From Mycolicibacterium duvalii (lineage in GTDB: Bacteria; Actinomycetota; Actinomycetes; Mycobacteriales; Mycobacteriaceae), in the NCBI RefSeq assembly GCF_010726645.1, contig NZ_AP022563.1:5456001-5520000 (forward strand): a stretch of DNA of 64,000 nucleotides. Direction: 5' to 3'. The notes beneath the pieces are model-generated. The model searched no databases. It saw only the letters and a program-made list of their open reading frames with translations, and was not told the origin of the DNA. Both the position numbers and the translations under genes were made by a program. This document shows, piece by piece, positions 1 through 7,757 of this stretch; positions within the stretch are counted from its first letter, which is position 1, and every line of letters starts with the position of its first letter.

Positions 1-545
1 GGGAACGTGCCGTTCCAGTCTTCTTTGCCGAGATCGGCTCCCGTGCACGGATCGAGACGGTATAGGTCACCGCACTGGTAGTGGCTGGTCAGCGCCACGC
101 CGCGGTGGACGACGACGTCGGTGGAGGACGCATCCTTCATCAGGGTGCGCGCGCCCCAGCCGTAGTCGCGACGGGCCAGCTCGATGGGCTCGGCGATGCC
201 CGGCCACAGCGGTCCGCCGGCCTCATTCTCTTCGAGAAACCCGTCAGTACGGACGAATCGATTGCGGTAGAACGCTTTACCGTCGCGGAATCCGACGATG
301 TGCAGCATGCCGTCACCGTCGAACGGATGGTAGTACTTCAGCGCCGGGTGCAGAGGGTTCTCGGTGTTGCGCAGGTAGACGCCGTCGAGGTCGGCCGGCA
401 CCTGACCCGAGACGACGGTCAGGTCGTCGGCGTCCCATTCGGTGGTCTGCGGCCGCCACGGACCGGTCCGGTACGGGTGGTCGTCATCGTCGGGCAGCGT
501 GGAGAGGAACTTGCCGACGATCTCGGAATGGGCGCGGACGGTCAC
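1..545 (-). CDS. Carotenoid oxygenase family protein (partial, C-terminus off window)
   Basis: The visible 181 residues are the N-terminal part of an RPE65/lignostilbene-dioxygenase type carotenoid cleavage oxygenase, a non-heme iron beta-propeller enzyme that oxidatively splits polyene or stilbene double bonds. Seen in sequence: the typical opening with GQVPADLDGVYLRNTENP, then HPFDGDGMLH (the HxFDGDGM signature of the family) and YRNRFVRTDGF. The start is GTG at 545, preceded by AGGAG about 7 nt upstream. It overlaps the stop codon of the upstream thiolase as GTGA, so the two are probably co-transcribed and translationally coupled. The iron-binding histidines lie mostly beyond the window edge and cannot be checked. 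The substrate (carotenoid, retinoid or aromatic stilbene) cannot be told from this fragment. Confidence 0.9.
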   Translation of the reverse strand, partial: MTVRAHSEIVGKFLSTLPDDDDHPYRTGPWRPQTTEWDADDLTVVSGQVPADLDGVYLRNTENPLHPALKYYHPFDGDGMLHIVGFRDGKAFYRNRFVRTDGFLEENEAGGPLWPGIAEPIELARRDYGWGARTLMKDASSTDVVVHRGVALTSHYQCGDLYRLDPCTGADLGKEDWNGTF

Positions 546-1753
546 GGGACGCTCCTGACGACGAAACTGACGGTGGTGGCGGTGCTTCCGCCGAAGTTGA
601 GGGTGCCGAAGGTGTCCGCGCCGTCGACCTGGTAGTCGTCTGCGGTGCCGCTGACCTGGCGGGCGGCGTCGAGTAGCATCCTGACCCCCGACGCGCCCAC
701 CGGGTGGCCGCCGCCGATCAGCCCGCCGCTGGGGTTGATCGGGAGTCGGCCGCCGAGCTCGATGTCGCCGCCTTCGATGGCCTGCCACGACTGGCCGGGT
801 GCGGTCATCCCGATGTGGTCGATGGCGAGATATTCGCTGGGGGTGAAGCAGTCGTGCACTTCGAATCCGTCGACGTCGTCGAGCGTGACCCGGGCGCGGC
901 CGAACGCGTCCTGCACGGCGCCGCGCACATGCGGGAGCACATACGGATCGTCGGCGGAGCGCTCCAGCTTCTGCTGCAGGCCCAGACCGACGGTGCGGTG
1001 CCCCCAGCCGTCGATCCGCCCCAGCGGCCGGGCGCTCGGATGATCGCGCAGCCACTCGTCGGTCACCAGGACCACGCCGGCGCCGCCGTCGGTGATCTGG
1101 CTGCAGTCGAAGCGGCGCAGCCTCCCCTCGACCACCGGGTTGTTGACATCGTCGGCGGTCAGCGGGTCGGGTACCGCCCAGGTGCGGGTCTGCGCGCGCG
1201 GGTTGGCCCGGGCGTTGGCGAAGTTGACCGACGCGATCGCCCGCAGGTGGGACTCGTCGATGCCGTAGCGACGGTCGTACTCCGCGGCCACCGCGTCGAA
1301 CATGAACGGCCACATGAACTTTGCCGTCGATCCTTCATGGCCGGCCCAGGCCGCCGCACCGAGAATCGACGCGGCGGTGTCGCCGGGGACCGTCTTCTCC
1401 AACTCGACGCCGAGCACGAGCGCGGTGCGGTAGGACCCCGAGCGCAGGTCGGCCATGGCCGCGAGCAGCGCGACACTGCCCGACGCACACGCCGCCTCAT
1501 GACGGGTCGCCGGGGTGTCCCAGAGATCGTCGTTGACGGTGGCCGGCATGGCGCCGAGGTGACCCTGCTGGGCGAACAACTCACCGAACGCGTTGGCGAC
1601 GTGGACGACCTCGATGTCGGCGGCGCCGATCCGCGAGGCGTCGAGGGTGGCGTCGACTGTCTGGGCGGTCAACTGCGCGAAGTCGACGCCTTCGCGGGTG
1701 AGATTGCACGCGAAGTCGCTCTGCCAGCCGCCGAGGATCCACACCGGTCCCAT
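542..1753 (-). CDS. SCP-x type thiolase / lipid-transfer protein (acetyl-CoA acetyltransferase family)
   Basis: A 403-residue thiolase of the sterol-carrier-protein-x branch, expected to cleave or condense acyl-CoA thioesters in fatty acid or sterol side-chain metabolism. The nucleophilic cysteine is at about residue 89 in HEAACASGS. The second active-site loop reads HDCFT, and the histidine lies in GGLIGGGHPVGASG. The usual C-terminal CxG of degradative thiolases is replaced by NFGGS, as is common in SCP-x-like proteins. The ATG at 1753 is preferred over longer upstream starts because the homologous fold begins at once (MGPVWILGG). A -10 like TAGTGT also lies 7 nt upstream, giving a leaderless mRNA. 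The next gene, a carotenoid oxygenase, overlaps by 4 nt, suggesting a two-gene catabolic operon. Confidence 0.88.
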   Translation of the reverse strand: MGPVWILGGWQSDFACNLTREGVDFAQLTAQTVDATLDASRIGAADIEVVHVANAFGELFAQQGHLGAMPATVNDDLWDTPATRHEAACASGSVALLAAMADLRSGSYRTALVLGVELEKTVPGDTAASILGAAAWAGHEGSTAKFMWPFMFDAVAAEYDRRYGIDESHLRAIASVNFANARANPRAQTRTWAVPDPLTADDVNNPVVEGRLRRFDCSQITDGGAGVVLVTDEWLRDHPSARPLGRIDGWGHRTVGLGLQQKLERSADDPYVLPHVRGAVQDAFGRARVTLDDVDGFEVHDCFTPSEYLAIDHIGMTAPGQSWQAIEGGDIELGGRLPINPSGGLIGGGHPVGASGVRMLLDAARQVSGTADDYQVDGADTFGTLNFGGSTATTVSFVVRSVP

Positions 1754-1760
1754 GTCCGGG

Positions 1761-1766
1761 ACACTA
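1761..1766 (-). promoter_or_regulatory. Leaderless-type -10 element for the thiolase operon
   Basis: On the minus strand TAGTGT is followed by 7 nt and then the ATG at 1753. This is the mycobacterial TANNNT layout in which transcription begins at or next to the start codon. No Shine-Dalgarno sequence is present in front of the ATG, which agrees. Confidence 0.4.
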
Positions 1767-1944
1767 CTACAACTAACAGAGTGACCGGGCGAGGACGGCC
1801 CCGCCGGCTTCTGGTCTGAACCGACGAGACCTCGGCATGTGCGACGGTCGACCGGCGCGCGTGCCTGCGACGCTGCATTGCCCGGGATTGCCCGGCGCAA
1901 ACCCTCTTGCGCGGTACGGTGCCCGGGATGGGATTCTGGGCTTC

Positions 1945-2634
1945 ATGACCACCGAGACGCCGAACCACGATCTGGCCCGGCGAATGGCGGAGCTGGCGCG
2001 TACGGTCGCCAGCCCGCGCCGTGTCGACGACGTATTGTCCGACGTCACCGCGGAAGTGATGAACCTGATCCCGGGGGTGGCCGCTGCGGGGGTTCTCTTC
2101 GTGGGCAAAGAGGGCGGGTTCGAGTCGGTCGCGGGCACCTCAGAGCTGCCGCACCGGCTCGACGAGCTCCAGATGAAGTACCGCGAAGGTCCCTGTCTGG
2201 ATGCGGCGACCCACGAGCTCGTCGTGCGTTCCGATGATTTCCGCACCGAGCAGCGCTGGCCGCACTACGCGCCGGCGGCCGTGGAGCTCGGCGTGCTCAG
2301 CGGCCTGTCGTTCAAGCTCTACACCAGCTCGCGCACGGCCGGAGCGCTGAACCTGTTCGCCACAGAGGCCGACGCCTTCGACGCCAACGCCGAGACGATC
2401 GGGACCATCCTCGCCGCGCACGCCGCCGCGGCGATCATGGCCAGCCGCACCACCGAGCAGCTGGAGTCCGCGCTGACCACCAGGGACCGCATCGGTCAGG
2501 CCAAGGGCATCATCATGGAGCGCTACAACATCACCGACGTGGCGGCGTTCGACATGCTGCGCCGTCTCTCCCAGGACGGCAACGTCAAGCTCGCCGAGGT
2601 AGCGCAACGCGTCATCGACACCCGGGGGGAGTAG
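1945..2634 (+). CDS. GAF and ANTAR domain RNA-binding antitermination regulator
   Basis: A 229-residue cytoplasmic regulator. An N-terminal GAF domain (about residues 20-165; includes KYREGPCLDAA) would sense a small molecule or redox state. A C-terminal ANTAR domain (about 172-227; DRIGQAKGIIMERYNIT, then FDMLRRLSQ) is expected to bind paired stem-loops in nascent RNA and prevent termination. The GAF-ANTAR architecture is common in mycobacteria (for example Rv1626-like and GAF-ANTAR orphans). ATG at 1945 (MTTETPNHDLARR) is chosen over an in-frame ATG at 1837 whose extra 36 residues look non-coding. A TACGGT -10-like hexamer at 1915-1920 would give a very short leader. The gene is divergent from the thiolase operon, and its target RNA is unknown. 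Confidence 0.88.
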   Translation: MTTETPNHDLARRMAELARTVASPRRVDDVLSDVTAEVMNLIPGVAAAGVLFVGKEGGFESVAGTSELPHRLDELQMKYREGPCLDAATHELVVRSDDFRTEQRWPHYAPAAVELGVLSGLSFKLYTSSRTAGALNLFATEADAFDANAETIGTILAAHAAAAIMASRTTEQLESALTTRDRIGQAKGIIMERYNITDVAAFDMLRRLSQDGNVKLAEVAQRVIDTRGE

Positions 2635-2670
2635 GCGGGGCGGTCCGCCGACGCAATACACCTCACAAAG

Positions 2671-2743
2671 TGCCCCCGGCAGGATTCGAACCTGCGACAC
2701 CGGCTTTAGGAGAGCCGTGCTCTATCCCCTGAGCTACGAGGGC
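2671..2743 (-). tRNA. tRNA-Arg (anticodon CCT)
   Basis: The minus strand folds as a complete 73-nt tRNA. The acceptor stem is GCCCTCG/CGGGGGC with one U-G pair. The D arm contains AGCTCAGGGGATAGAGC, and the anticodon stem is CGGCT/AGCCG with loop CTCCTAA, giving anticodon CCT, which reads AGG. The T arm contains GGTTCGAATCC. The discriminator is A, and CCA is not encoded. No integrated element is seen next to it. Confidence 0.95.
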
Positions 2744-2797
2744 ATGACCGCTGGGAGCTTACCCGTCCGCGGCTGACTGCCCCACCACGGCAAAGTT

Positions 2798-3544
2798 ATG
2801 GCAAAAATGTCAAAACTCGTGGCTCGGGCCGGTACCGTGCCGAAGGTGGAGCTGACTCTGCAACGTATCGGCGCCTGGTGCGGCAGCATCATGATCCTGC
2901 TCTACGGTGCGAGCTTTTCCGGTGTCGCGCAACTGTTTCCGCCGCTGTCGCCGGCATCGTCGGCAGACGAGATCGCGGCGTTCTTCGTCGACCACAAGCT
3001 GTGGATCCGCTTCGGCGTCTCCGGCGCGCTGCTCAGTGCCGCGCTGGCGCTGCCCTTTCTGGCTGCCATCGTTTTGCGGATCCGCCGCGTCGAGGGCGGC
3101 TGGGGGATGCTCGCGACGACCCAGCTGATGGCCGCGACGGTGTTCGTGCCGGCCCTGATCTTCCCGCAGTTCTTCCTCGGCGTGGCCGCGTTCCGGCCCG
3201 ATCAGCGCTCCGCGGAGCTGACCCAGGCGCTCAACGACGTGTTCTGGCTGTGGTTCATCGGCATCGTCGGCACGATCATCGTGCAGAACGTCACCTTGGC
3301 GATCGCCGCGTTCGTCGACACCGCCGAGCCGCCGACCTTCCCGCGCTGGTACGGCTACCTCAACCTGTGGGTGGCCACGTTGTCGCTGCCCGGCTGCGTG
3401 GTGGTGGTGTTCAACGACGGGCCGCTGGCGTGGAACGGAGTGTTCGCCTTCTACATCCCGGGCCTGGTGCTGGTCATCTGGCTGTTCGCCACGACGGCGG
3501 TGCTGCTGAAGTCGATCAAGGCCGAGCAGGCCCAGCACGTATGA
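2798..3544 (+). CDS. Six-helix membrane protein, unknown function
   Basis: A 248-residue integral membrane protein that I do not recognise by family. Hydrophobic segments lie at about residues 30-50, 72-95, 103-127, 148-172, 186-206 and 213-237. They are separated by short charged loops, with a short basic N-terminus and a cytosolic-type KSIKAEQAQ tail. Its stop overlaps the start of the next gene as ATGA at 3541, so it is the first gene of an operon with oxidase subunit III- and IV-like genes, which points to a respiratory or membrane-electron-transfer context. The ATG at 2798 has no good Shine-Dalgarno sequence. An ATG at 2807 or GTG at 2837 (directly before the conserved-looking VELTLQRIGAW) is possible. 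Confidence 0.75.
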   Translation: MAKMSKLVARAGTVPKVELTLQRIGAWCGSIMILLYGASFSGVAQLFPPLSPASSADEIAAFFVDHKLWIRFGVSGALLSAALALPFLAAIVLRIRRVEGGWGMLATTQLMAATVFVPALIFPQFFLGVAAFRPDQRSAELTQALNDVFWLWFIGIVGTIIVQNVTLAIAAFVDTAEPPTFPRWYGYLNLWVATLSLPGCVVVVFNDGPLAWNGVFAFYIPGLVLVIWLFATTAVLLKSIKAEQAQHV

Positions 3545-4125
3545 CCGTCACCGCGCCCGCTGCGACGACTGCGCGACGCACCCCGGGCGAAGCCGGCACG
3601 TGGGTCTTTCTGTTCGGCGACATGCTGGTCTTCGGCGCGTTCTTCGTCACGTTCCTCGTGCAGCGCGCCGCGGCGCCGGAGGTGTTCGAGGCGGCCCGCG
3701 CCACCCTGCATCTCGGGGTCGGAGTGGCCAACACCCTGGTGCTGCTGACCAGCTCGCTGTTCGTCGTGCTGAGCATCTCGGCCCATCGCGCCGCGCTGCC
3801 GGCCGTGGCCACCCGCGCGGCGGTCGCGGCAATGGTCTGCGGTGGGGTCTTCGTCGCGCTGAAGGTTTCCGAGTACCTCGCGTTGGCCGGTGCCGGGCAC
3901 GGGCCGGGAGCCAACGACTTCTACCTCTACTACTTCGTGCTGACCGGACTGCACCTTTTCCACGTGTGCCTCGGTCTGGGCGCGCTGGCGTTCCTGGCCG
4001 GCCAGACGCGCCGGGCCGAGCTCAGCCCGACCCGCACCGCATTGGTCGAGAGCGCCGCGTGCTTCTGGCATCTGGTCGACCTGCTGTGGATCGTGTTGTT
4101 CGCCCTGCTCTATCTGGTGAGTTGA
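3541..4125 (+). CDS. Heme-copper oxidase subunit III-like (NorE-type) membrane protein
   Basis: A 194-residue protein of the cytochrome c oxidase subunit III superfamily, shorter than canonical CtaE and closer to NorE-like five-helix versions. Visible hallmarks are GEAGTWVFLFGDMLVFGAFFV near the N-terminus, a glycine/histidine loop before NDFYLYYFVLTGLHLFHV, and FWHLVDLLWIVLFALLYL at the end. The start ATG overlaps the upstream stop (ATGA), and one nucleotide separates its stop from the next gene. No catalytic subunit I or II gene is in the window, so it cannot act alone as an oxidase. It may support another terminal oxidase or a nitric oxide reductase encoded elsewhere. Confidence 0.8.
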   Translation: MTVTAPAATTARRTPGEAGTWVFLFGDMLVFGAFFVTFLVQRAAAPEVFEAARATLHLGVGVANTLVLLTSSLFVVLSISAHRAALPAVATRAAVAAMVCGGVFVALKVSEYLALAGAGHGPGANDFYLYYFVLTGLHLFHVCLGLGALAFLAGQTRRAELSPTRTALVESAACFWHLVDLLWIVLFALLYLVS

Positions 4126-4126
4126 G

Positions 4127-4396
4127 ATGACCGCGCTTCGCCTGGTCGGCGCCCGTGTCGTCGTCACCTGGCTGCTGCTGGTGGGGGCCACCGTGGTGTC
4201 GTGGGCCGTCGGCGCCGACCACGGCACCGGGTCGGGCGCGGCGGTGCTGGTGCTGGCGATCGCCGCGGTCAAGATCCGCCTCGTCGGGCTGGATTTCATG
4301 GAGCTTCGTGGCGCTCCGCTGCCGCTGCGCGCCGCGTTCGAGTGCTACTGCGTCGGCATGTGGGCGCTGCTCGCGGCGCTCTACCTCTGGCTATGA
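4127..4396 (+). CDS. Small oxidase subunit IV-like (NorF/COX4 pro-type) membrane protein
   Basis: An 89-residue protein with three predicted helices (about residues 9-28, 35-52 and 68-88). The central KIRLVGLDFMELRGAP motif is typical of prokaryotic cytochrome oxidase subunit IV / NorF-like proteins. It follows the subunit III-like gene after one nucleotide, an arrangement also seen for norE-norF. Its end overlaps by 6 bp the end of the convergent LLM oxidoreductase gene. The function is inferred only from family resemblance and position. It probably assists assembly or stability of a heme-copper complex. Confidence 0.72.
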   Translation: MTALRLVGARVVVTWLLLVGATVVSWAVGADHGTGSGAAVLVLAIAAVKIRLVGLDFMELRGAPLPLRAAFECYCVGMWALLAALYLWL

Positions 4397-5266
4397 CGAC
4401 CGCAGGAGCTCGATGACCTTGCCGAACGCCTCCGCGTGGCGCATCTGCACGATGAAATAGCTGACGCCGTAGGCGTCCCGATAGCCGCGAATGCGCGCGG
4501 CGATTTCGTCGACCGAGCCTGACAGCACACCCGGATGACGCAGCAGCTCCTCATCGGACAGACCGGGCAGCGAGATCCGCGGAATCGTCAGATCGGGGTG
4601 GCCGGAACCGTCGGTCGGCATCGCGGTGATCGCGAGGTTCAGCTCGAGCTCGCCGAACCGGTCACCGGCGGCGTCCCGAACGAAGGCTATCCGGTCGGCC
4701 AGCGGATCCTCGTCGGCGCTCGCGGCCCGATCTCCGCCGGTCAGGCCGATGATGTCGGCCTGGCGCGCCGCGATCCGCAGCACCCGGTCACCGTTGCCGG
4801 CGATCATGATCGGGACGTCGGGCAGGTGCTCGGCCAGGTACTGCGTGGTCAGCTTCAGGTGGTCGACCCGCTCACCGGCGCTGGGATAGCGCAACCCGGC
4901 GGCGTCGAACTCCTCCTTGACGTAACCGGTACCCAGCCCCAGCTCGAACCGTCCCTCGCTGAGCTCGTGCAGCGCTGCGACATCGCGCGTCAGCAGCGCG
5001 GGCCGATAGAACGCGGAGTTGATGACGAAGGTGCCCACCCGCAGCGTCGACGTCGCCATCGCGACGGCGGTCATCACCGGAAACGGTGCCGGACCGCCCA
5101 GATGGTCGGGGACATGAAGGACGTCGAAGCCGAGGTCCTGGGCCCGCAGCGCGGCCTCGGTGAGCCGGTCCCGGGAACCGACCCGCGTGACGCCTACACC
5201 GAAGCGGAATTCCGTTGCCACATCGTGATCGTAGGCACAGGTTTGAACCGGAATCGGCAGGGGCAT
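4391..5266 (-). CDS. LLM class F420-dependent oxidoreductase
   Basis: A 291-residue bacterial luciferase-like TIM-barrel protein of the mycobacterial F420-dependent LLM group. It is expected to use coenzyme F420 (or flavin) for hydride transfer on an unknown substrate. Seen: FRFGVGVTRVGSRDRL at the start of the barrel, GTFVINSAFYRPALLTRDVAALHELSEGR, the FELGLGTGYVKEEFDAAG cofactor-site motif, and IMIAGNGDRVLRIAARQADIIGL. The start is ATG at 5266, with GAAGG about 12 nt upstream. A GTG at 5218 just before the conserved core is an alternative and would remove 16 residues of weak similarity. It is transcribed divergently from the YbdK-type ligase across a 100-bp gap that contains a strong inverted repeat. 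Confidence 0.88.
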   Translation of the reverse strand: MPLPIPVQTCAYDHDVATEFRFGVGVTRVGSRDRLTEAALRAQDLGFDVLHVPDHLGGPAPFPVMTAVAMATSTLRVGTFVINSAFYRPALLTRDVAALHELSEGRFELGLGTGYVKEEFDAAGLRYPSAGERVDHLKLTTQYLAEHLPDVPIMIAGNGDRVLRIAARQADIIGLTGGDRAASADEDPLADRIAFVRDAAGDRFGELELNLAITAMPTDGSGHPDLTIPRISLPGLSDEELLRHPGVLSGSVDEIAARIRGYRDAYGVSYFIVQMRHAEAFGKVIELLRSS

Positions 5267-5316
5267 ATACGCAATCGACCTTCATCGCTCGAAGACTCAG
5301 AGACTTCCCTCCCCCC

Positions 5317-5354
5317 GATCCGGCCCGTCGTCGAAATATCCGACGGGCCGGATC
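5317..5354. promoter_or_regulatory. 14-bp perfect inverted repeat (operator or hairpin) before ybdK-type gene
   Basis: GATCCGGCCCGTCG (5317-5330) and its exact reverse complement CGACGGGCCGGATC (5341-5354) flank a 10-nt AT-richer spacer. The second arm ends 12 nt before the ATG at 5367, and there is no Shine-Dalgarno sequence between. It could be a repressor operator in the divergent promoter region or an RNA hairpin masking the translation start. A terminator is less likely because no T-run follows on either strand. Confidence 0.55.
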
Positions 5355-5366
5355 AATATTTGGACT

Positions 5367-6464
5367 ATGACCACTACACCCACGTTCGGCGTCGAAGAGG
5401 AGTTCCTGCTCGTCGACCCCGCTTCCGGCGCCCCGGTTCCCTACAACCGGGCCGTCGCCGACCGCGCCGCCGACGCCGGGGTCGACCTGCAACTGGAGTT
5501 GACCAGCTGCCAGGTCGAGACCACCAGCGACGTCGTCGACAACACCGCCGACCTGCGTGCGGAGCTGCTTCGGCTGCGCCGCGTGGCGGCCACGGCCGCG
5601 CAGCAGGCCGGGGCGCAGTTGCTCGCCGCGGCGCTGCCGCCGACTCTGCCCCGCGCCTTCCCGGTCACCGACACGCCGCGCTATCGCGACATCGGGGAGC
5701 GGTTCGGCATGATTGCCCACGAGCAGGGCATCTGCGGCTGCCACGTGCATGTGGCGGTGCCCGACCGCGAGGCGGCGATCCAGGTCAGCAACAGGTTGCG
5801 ACCGTGGTTGCCGCTGCTGCTGGCGCTGACGGCGAACTCCGCGATCTACCGCAACTCCGACACCGGGCATGCCAGCTGGCGCAGTGTGCTGTGGGGACGC
5901 TGGCCCAGCGCCGGTCCGCCGCCGCACTTCGACTCGGCCGACGAGTACGACGCCGCGGTGGCGCTGCTGGTGAGGACCGGAGCCATGCGCGACGACGGCA
6001 TGGTCTATTGGGATGTGCGCCCCTCGGCGAACTTCCCGACCGTGGAAGTCCGGGTCGCCGACGTCCCGGCGACGGTCGCCGAAACCGTGCTGTTCGCCGC
6101 GGTGGTCCGCGGCTGCGTGCTGACCGCGCTCGACGACGAGCGCCGCGGCGAGCCGATGCAGCCGCTGGCGCCCTACGCGCTCAAAGCCGCCTACTGGAAA
6201 GCTGCCCGCGACGGTCTCGACGGCGACGGGGTGGATCTGGAGAACCACGCGGCGGCACCCATGACAGAACTACTCGACCGGCTGGTCGCGCGCATCCGGC
6301 CGGCGCTGGAAGACGTCGGCGACTACGACTTCGTGGTGTCCGGTCTCGCCGACGTCGCCGCCCGCGGCAACGGGGCCACACGCCAGCGGCGGGCATGGGC
6401 GCGTCGCCACGACGTCGGTGACGTGCTGGCCGACATGGCGACCGCGACCCTGGAGGGCTGCTAG
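5367..6464 (+). CDS. Carboxylate-amine ligase, YbdK / glutamate-cysteine ligase type 2 family
   Basis: A 365-residue member of the GCS2 family (ATP-dependent carboxylate-amine ligases). E. coli YbdK has weak glutamate-cysteine ligase activity. Seen: the N-terminal TFGVEEEFLLVDP motif, conserved among glutamate-cysteine ligases and contributing metal/ATP ligands; ELTSCQVETTS; and CGCHVHVAVPDREAA in the middle. Length agrees with the family (about 365-380). Mycobacteria make mycothiol rather than glutathione, so the true product is uncertain. Several paralogues are usual. Its 3' end overlaps the convergent rskA by 4 bp. A second gamma-glutamyl-related gene (8646-9704) lies nearby. Confidence 0.88.
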   Translation: MTTTPTFGVEEEFLLVDPASGAPVPYNRAVADRAADAGVDLQLELTSCQVETTSDVVDNTADLRAELLRLRRVAATAAQQAGAQLLAAALPPTLPRAFPVTDTPRYRDIGERFGMIAHEQGICGCHVHVAVPDREAAIQVSNRLRPWLPLLLALTANSAIYRNSDTGHASWRSVLWGRWPSAGPPPHFDSADEYDAAVALLVRTGAMRDDGMVYWDVRPSANFPTVEVRVADVPATVAETVLFAAVVRGCVLTALDDERRGEPMQPLAPYALKAAYWKAARDGLDGDGVDLENHAAAPMTELLDRLVARIRPALEDVGDYDFVVSGLADVAARGNGATRQRRAWARRHDVGDVLADMATATLEGC

Positions 6465-7177
6465 GTCAGCGGCAGCTCGGCGAAGGCCGGGGTGGTCGGC
6501 CGGGTGGAACCGCCTGCGGGTTCGATGGTGAACGCCAGTGCGCGTGACGACCCCAGATCCGGCAACACCGCGGTGGTCGACGGCGCGACCGCTTCGGCGT
6601 CCATGGTTCCCGCCGAGTGCGACCCGTCGGAGTCGACCAGCCACATCTGATAGACGGTCCCCGGCTGCGGTGGTGACACGTTGTTCATCACCAGCACCCC
6701 GGAGTCCCGCTCCCGGGAGAACACCACCGTGGCGGTGCCGCCGCCGGGAATCTGCCCGGACACGGTGCGCACGTCGGGGGCGGCGAAGACCTGTTCGGCC
6801 GTGGAGGGGCCTTCGGCGGGCCGCAGCGCATAGCCGACCCCGAGCGCGCCCAGCCCGATGGTGACCGCCGCCGCGGCGCCCAGCACGGTGGCCGCCCGGC
6901 GCCGGGACCGCTGTTGGGTCGGCAAGGTGCGGACCGGGTCGTCGGCGATCTGCCGCAACACCGCATCGCGCAGATGCGTCGGCGGTTCCACCGCGGTCGC
7001 GGTGGCCAGTGCGGCCATCGTCTCGCGGACTGCACGCACCTCGGTCAGGAACTCTTCGGCGACGCCGGCATCTGAGCTGCGAAGCTCCCGGTCGACGTCG
7101 GCCATCTCGGCGGCGCTCAGCGCGTGCAGCGCGTAGGGCGTCGCCAGGGACATCAAGTCATTTTGTGGGCTGGTCAT
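6461..7177 (-). CDS. rskA: Anti-sigma-K factor RskA
   Basis: A 238-residue membrane anti-sigma factor that sequesters SigK at the membrane until released by regulated intramembrane proteolysis. The cytosolic N-terminal domain (about residues 1-90) includes YALHALSAAEMADVDREL, the zinc-less anti-sigma motif. A basic RSRRR stretch precedes one transmembrane helix at about 95-117. The extracytoplasmic RskA domain follows, with YQMWLVDSDGSHSAGTM. The start ATG at 7177 overlaps the sigK stop (ATGA), the usual coupled arrangement. An in-frame extension to 7309 is only read-through of sigK. The 3' end overlaps the convergent ligase gene by 4 bp, leaving no room for a terminator. Confidence 0.92.
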   Translation of the reverse strand: MTSPQNDLMSLATPYALHALSAAEMADVDRELRSSDAGVAEEFLTEVRAVRETMAALATATAVEPPTHLRDAVLRQIADDPVRTLPTQQRSRRRAATVLGAAAAVTIGLGALGVGYALRPAEGPSTAEQVFAAPDVRTVSGQIPGGGTATVVFSRERDSGVLVMNNVSPPQPGTVYQMWLVDSDGSHSAGTMDAEAVAPSTTAVLPDLGSSRALAFTIEPAGGSTRPTTPAFAELPLT

Positions 7178-7719
7178 GCCACCCCCAAACATCTGCGGAG
7201 TCCGCGGATCGCGTCGCGCATCCGCGATTTGACGGTAGCGAGGTTGGCCGAAAGTCGTTCCGAGACCTGCGAGTACGTCAGACCGCCGTAATAGGCGAGC
7301 TCGATGCATTCGCGTTGGGTCTCGGTCAACGACCCCAGGCAGTCGGCGACGCGGCGCCGCTCGTCGTCGAGGATCACCTCATCGGCGACGTGATCGGTCG
7401 GGGTCTCGACCGTGCTGGCGCCGTAACGGGACTCCCGGGTGGTGGCCGCCTGCTCGGAGCGCACCCGGTCCACCGCGCGGCGGTGTGCCAGTGTGAGCAA
7501 CCAGGCCAGCGGCGACCCGGCCTGCGGGTCGTAGTTCGCGGCGTTGCGCCAGACCTGCAGGTAGACGTCCTGAGTGGTTTCCTCGCTGTAGCCGGGATCG
7601 CGCAGCACGCGGGTGACCAGACCGTAGACCCGCGATCGGGTCTGGTCATAGAACGCGGCGAACGCTTCGGCGTCGCGGTGCGCCACTTGGCGCAACAGCG
7701 CGTCGAGTTCGGCGGTCAC
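7174..7719 (-). CDS. sigK: ECF RNA polymerase sigma factor SigK
   Basis: A 181-residue group 4 sigma factor very like M. tuberculosis SigK. Region 2 spans about residues 7-90 (FYDQTRSRVYGLVTRVLRD, GYSEETTQDVYLQVWR). Region 4 spans about 120-178 (TETQRECIELAYYGGLTYSQ, then the LATVKSRMRD helix-turn-helix). The two cysteines that form a redox-sensitive disulfide in the M. tuberculosis protein appear retained, at about 138 and 177. The GTG start at 7719 (VTAELDALL) matches the family N-terminus. TAGGCT lies 7 nt upstream, so the gene may have its own leaderless promoter. In M. tuberculosis SigK drives mpt70/mpt83, which are not in this window. Confidence 0.93.
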   Translation of the reverse strand: MTAELDALLRQVAHRDAEAFAAFYDQTRSRVYGLVTRVLRDPGYSEETTQDVYLQVWRNAANYDPQAGSPLAWLLTLAHRRAVDRVRSEQAATTRESRYGASTVETPTDHVADEVILDDERRRVADCLGSLTETQRECIELAYYGGLTYSQVSERLSANLATVKSRMRDAIRGLRRCLGVA

Positions 7720-7726
7720 GAGCCGT

Positions 7727-7732
7727 AGCCTA
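7727..7732 (-). promoter_or_regulatory. Possible leaderless -10 of sigK
   Basis: Minus-strand TAGGCT sits 7 nt before the GTG start of sigK, and no Shine-Dalgarno is visible. The gene could therefore be transcribed on its own as well as from upstream. This rests on spacing and hexamer match only. Confidence 0.3.
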
Positions 7733-7757
7733 GCGTCCGCCACCAGGAGCGATACCG

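Noticed and set aside
704..1819. Long plus-strand open frame opposite the thiolase
   Set aside because: High-GC antisense shadow; no domain is recognisable and the minus strand carries a clear thiolase.
2671..2797. tRNA-Arg as an attachment site with an integrated element
   Set aside because: No integrase, no repeated tRNA 3' end and no atypical block next to the tRNA.
4535..6421. 628-codon plus-strand frame spanning the LLM and ligase genes
   Set aside because: Runs antisense through one gene and in another frame through the next; arginine-rich composition is typical of spurious GC-rich frames.
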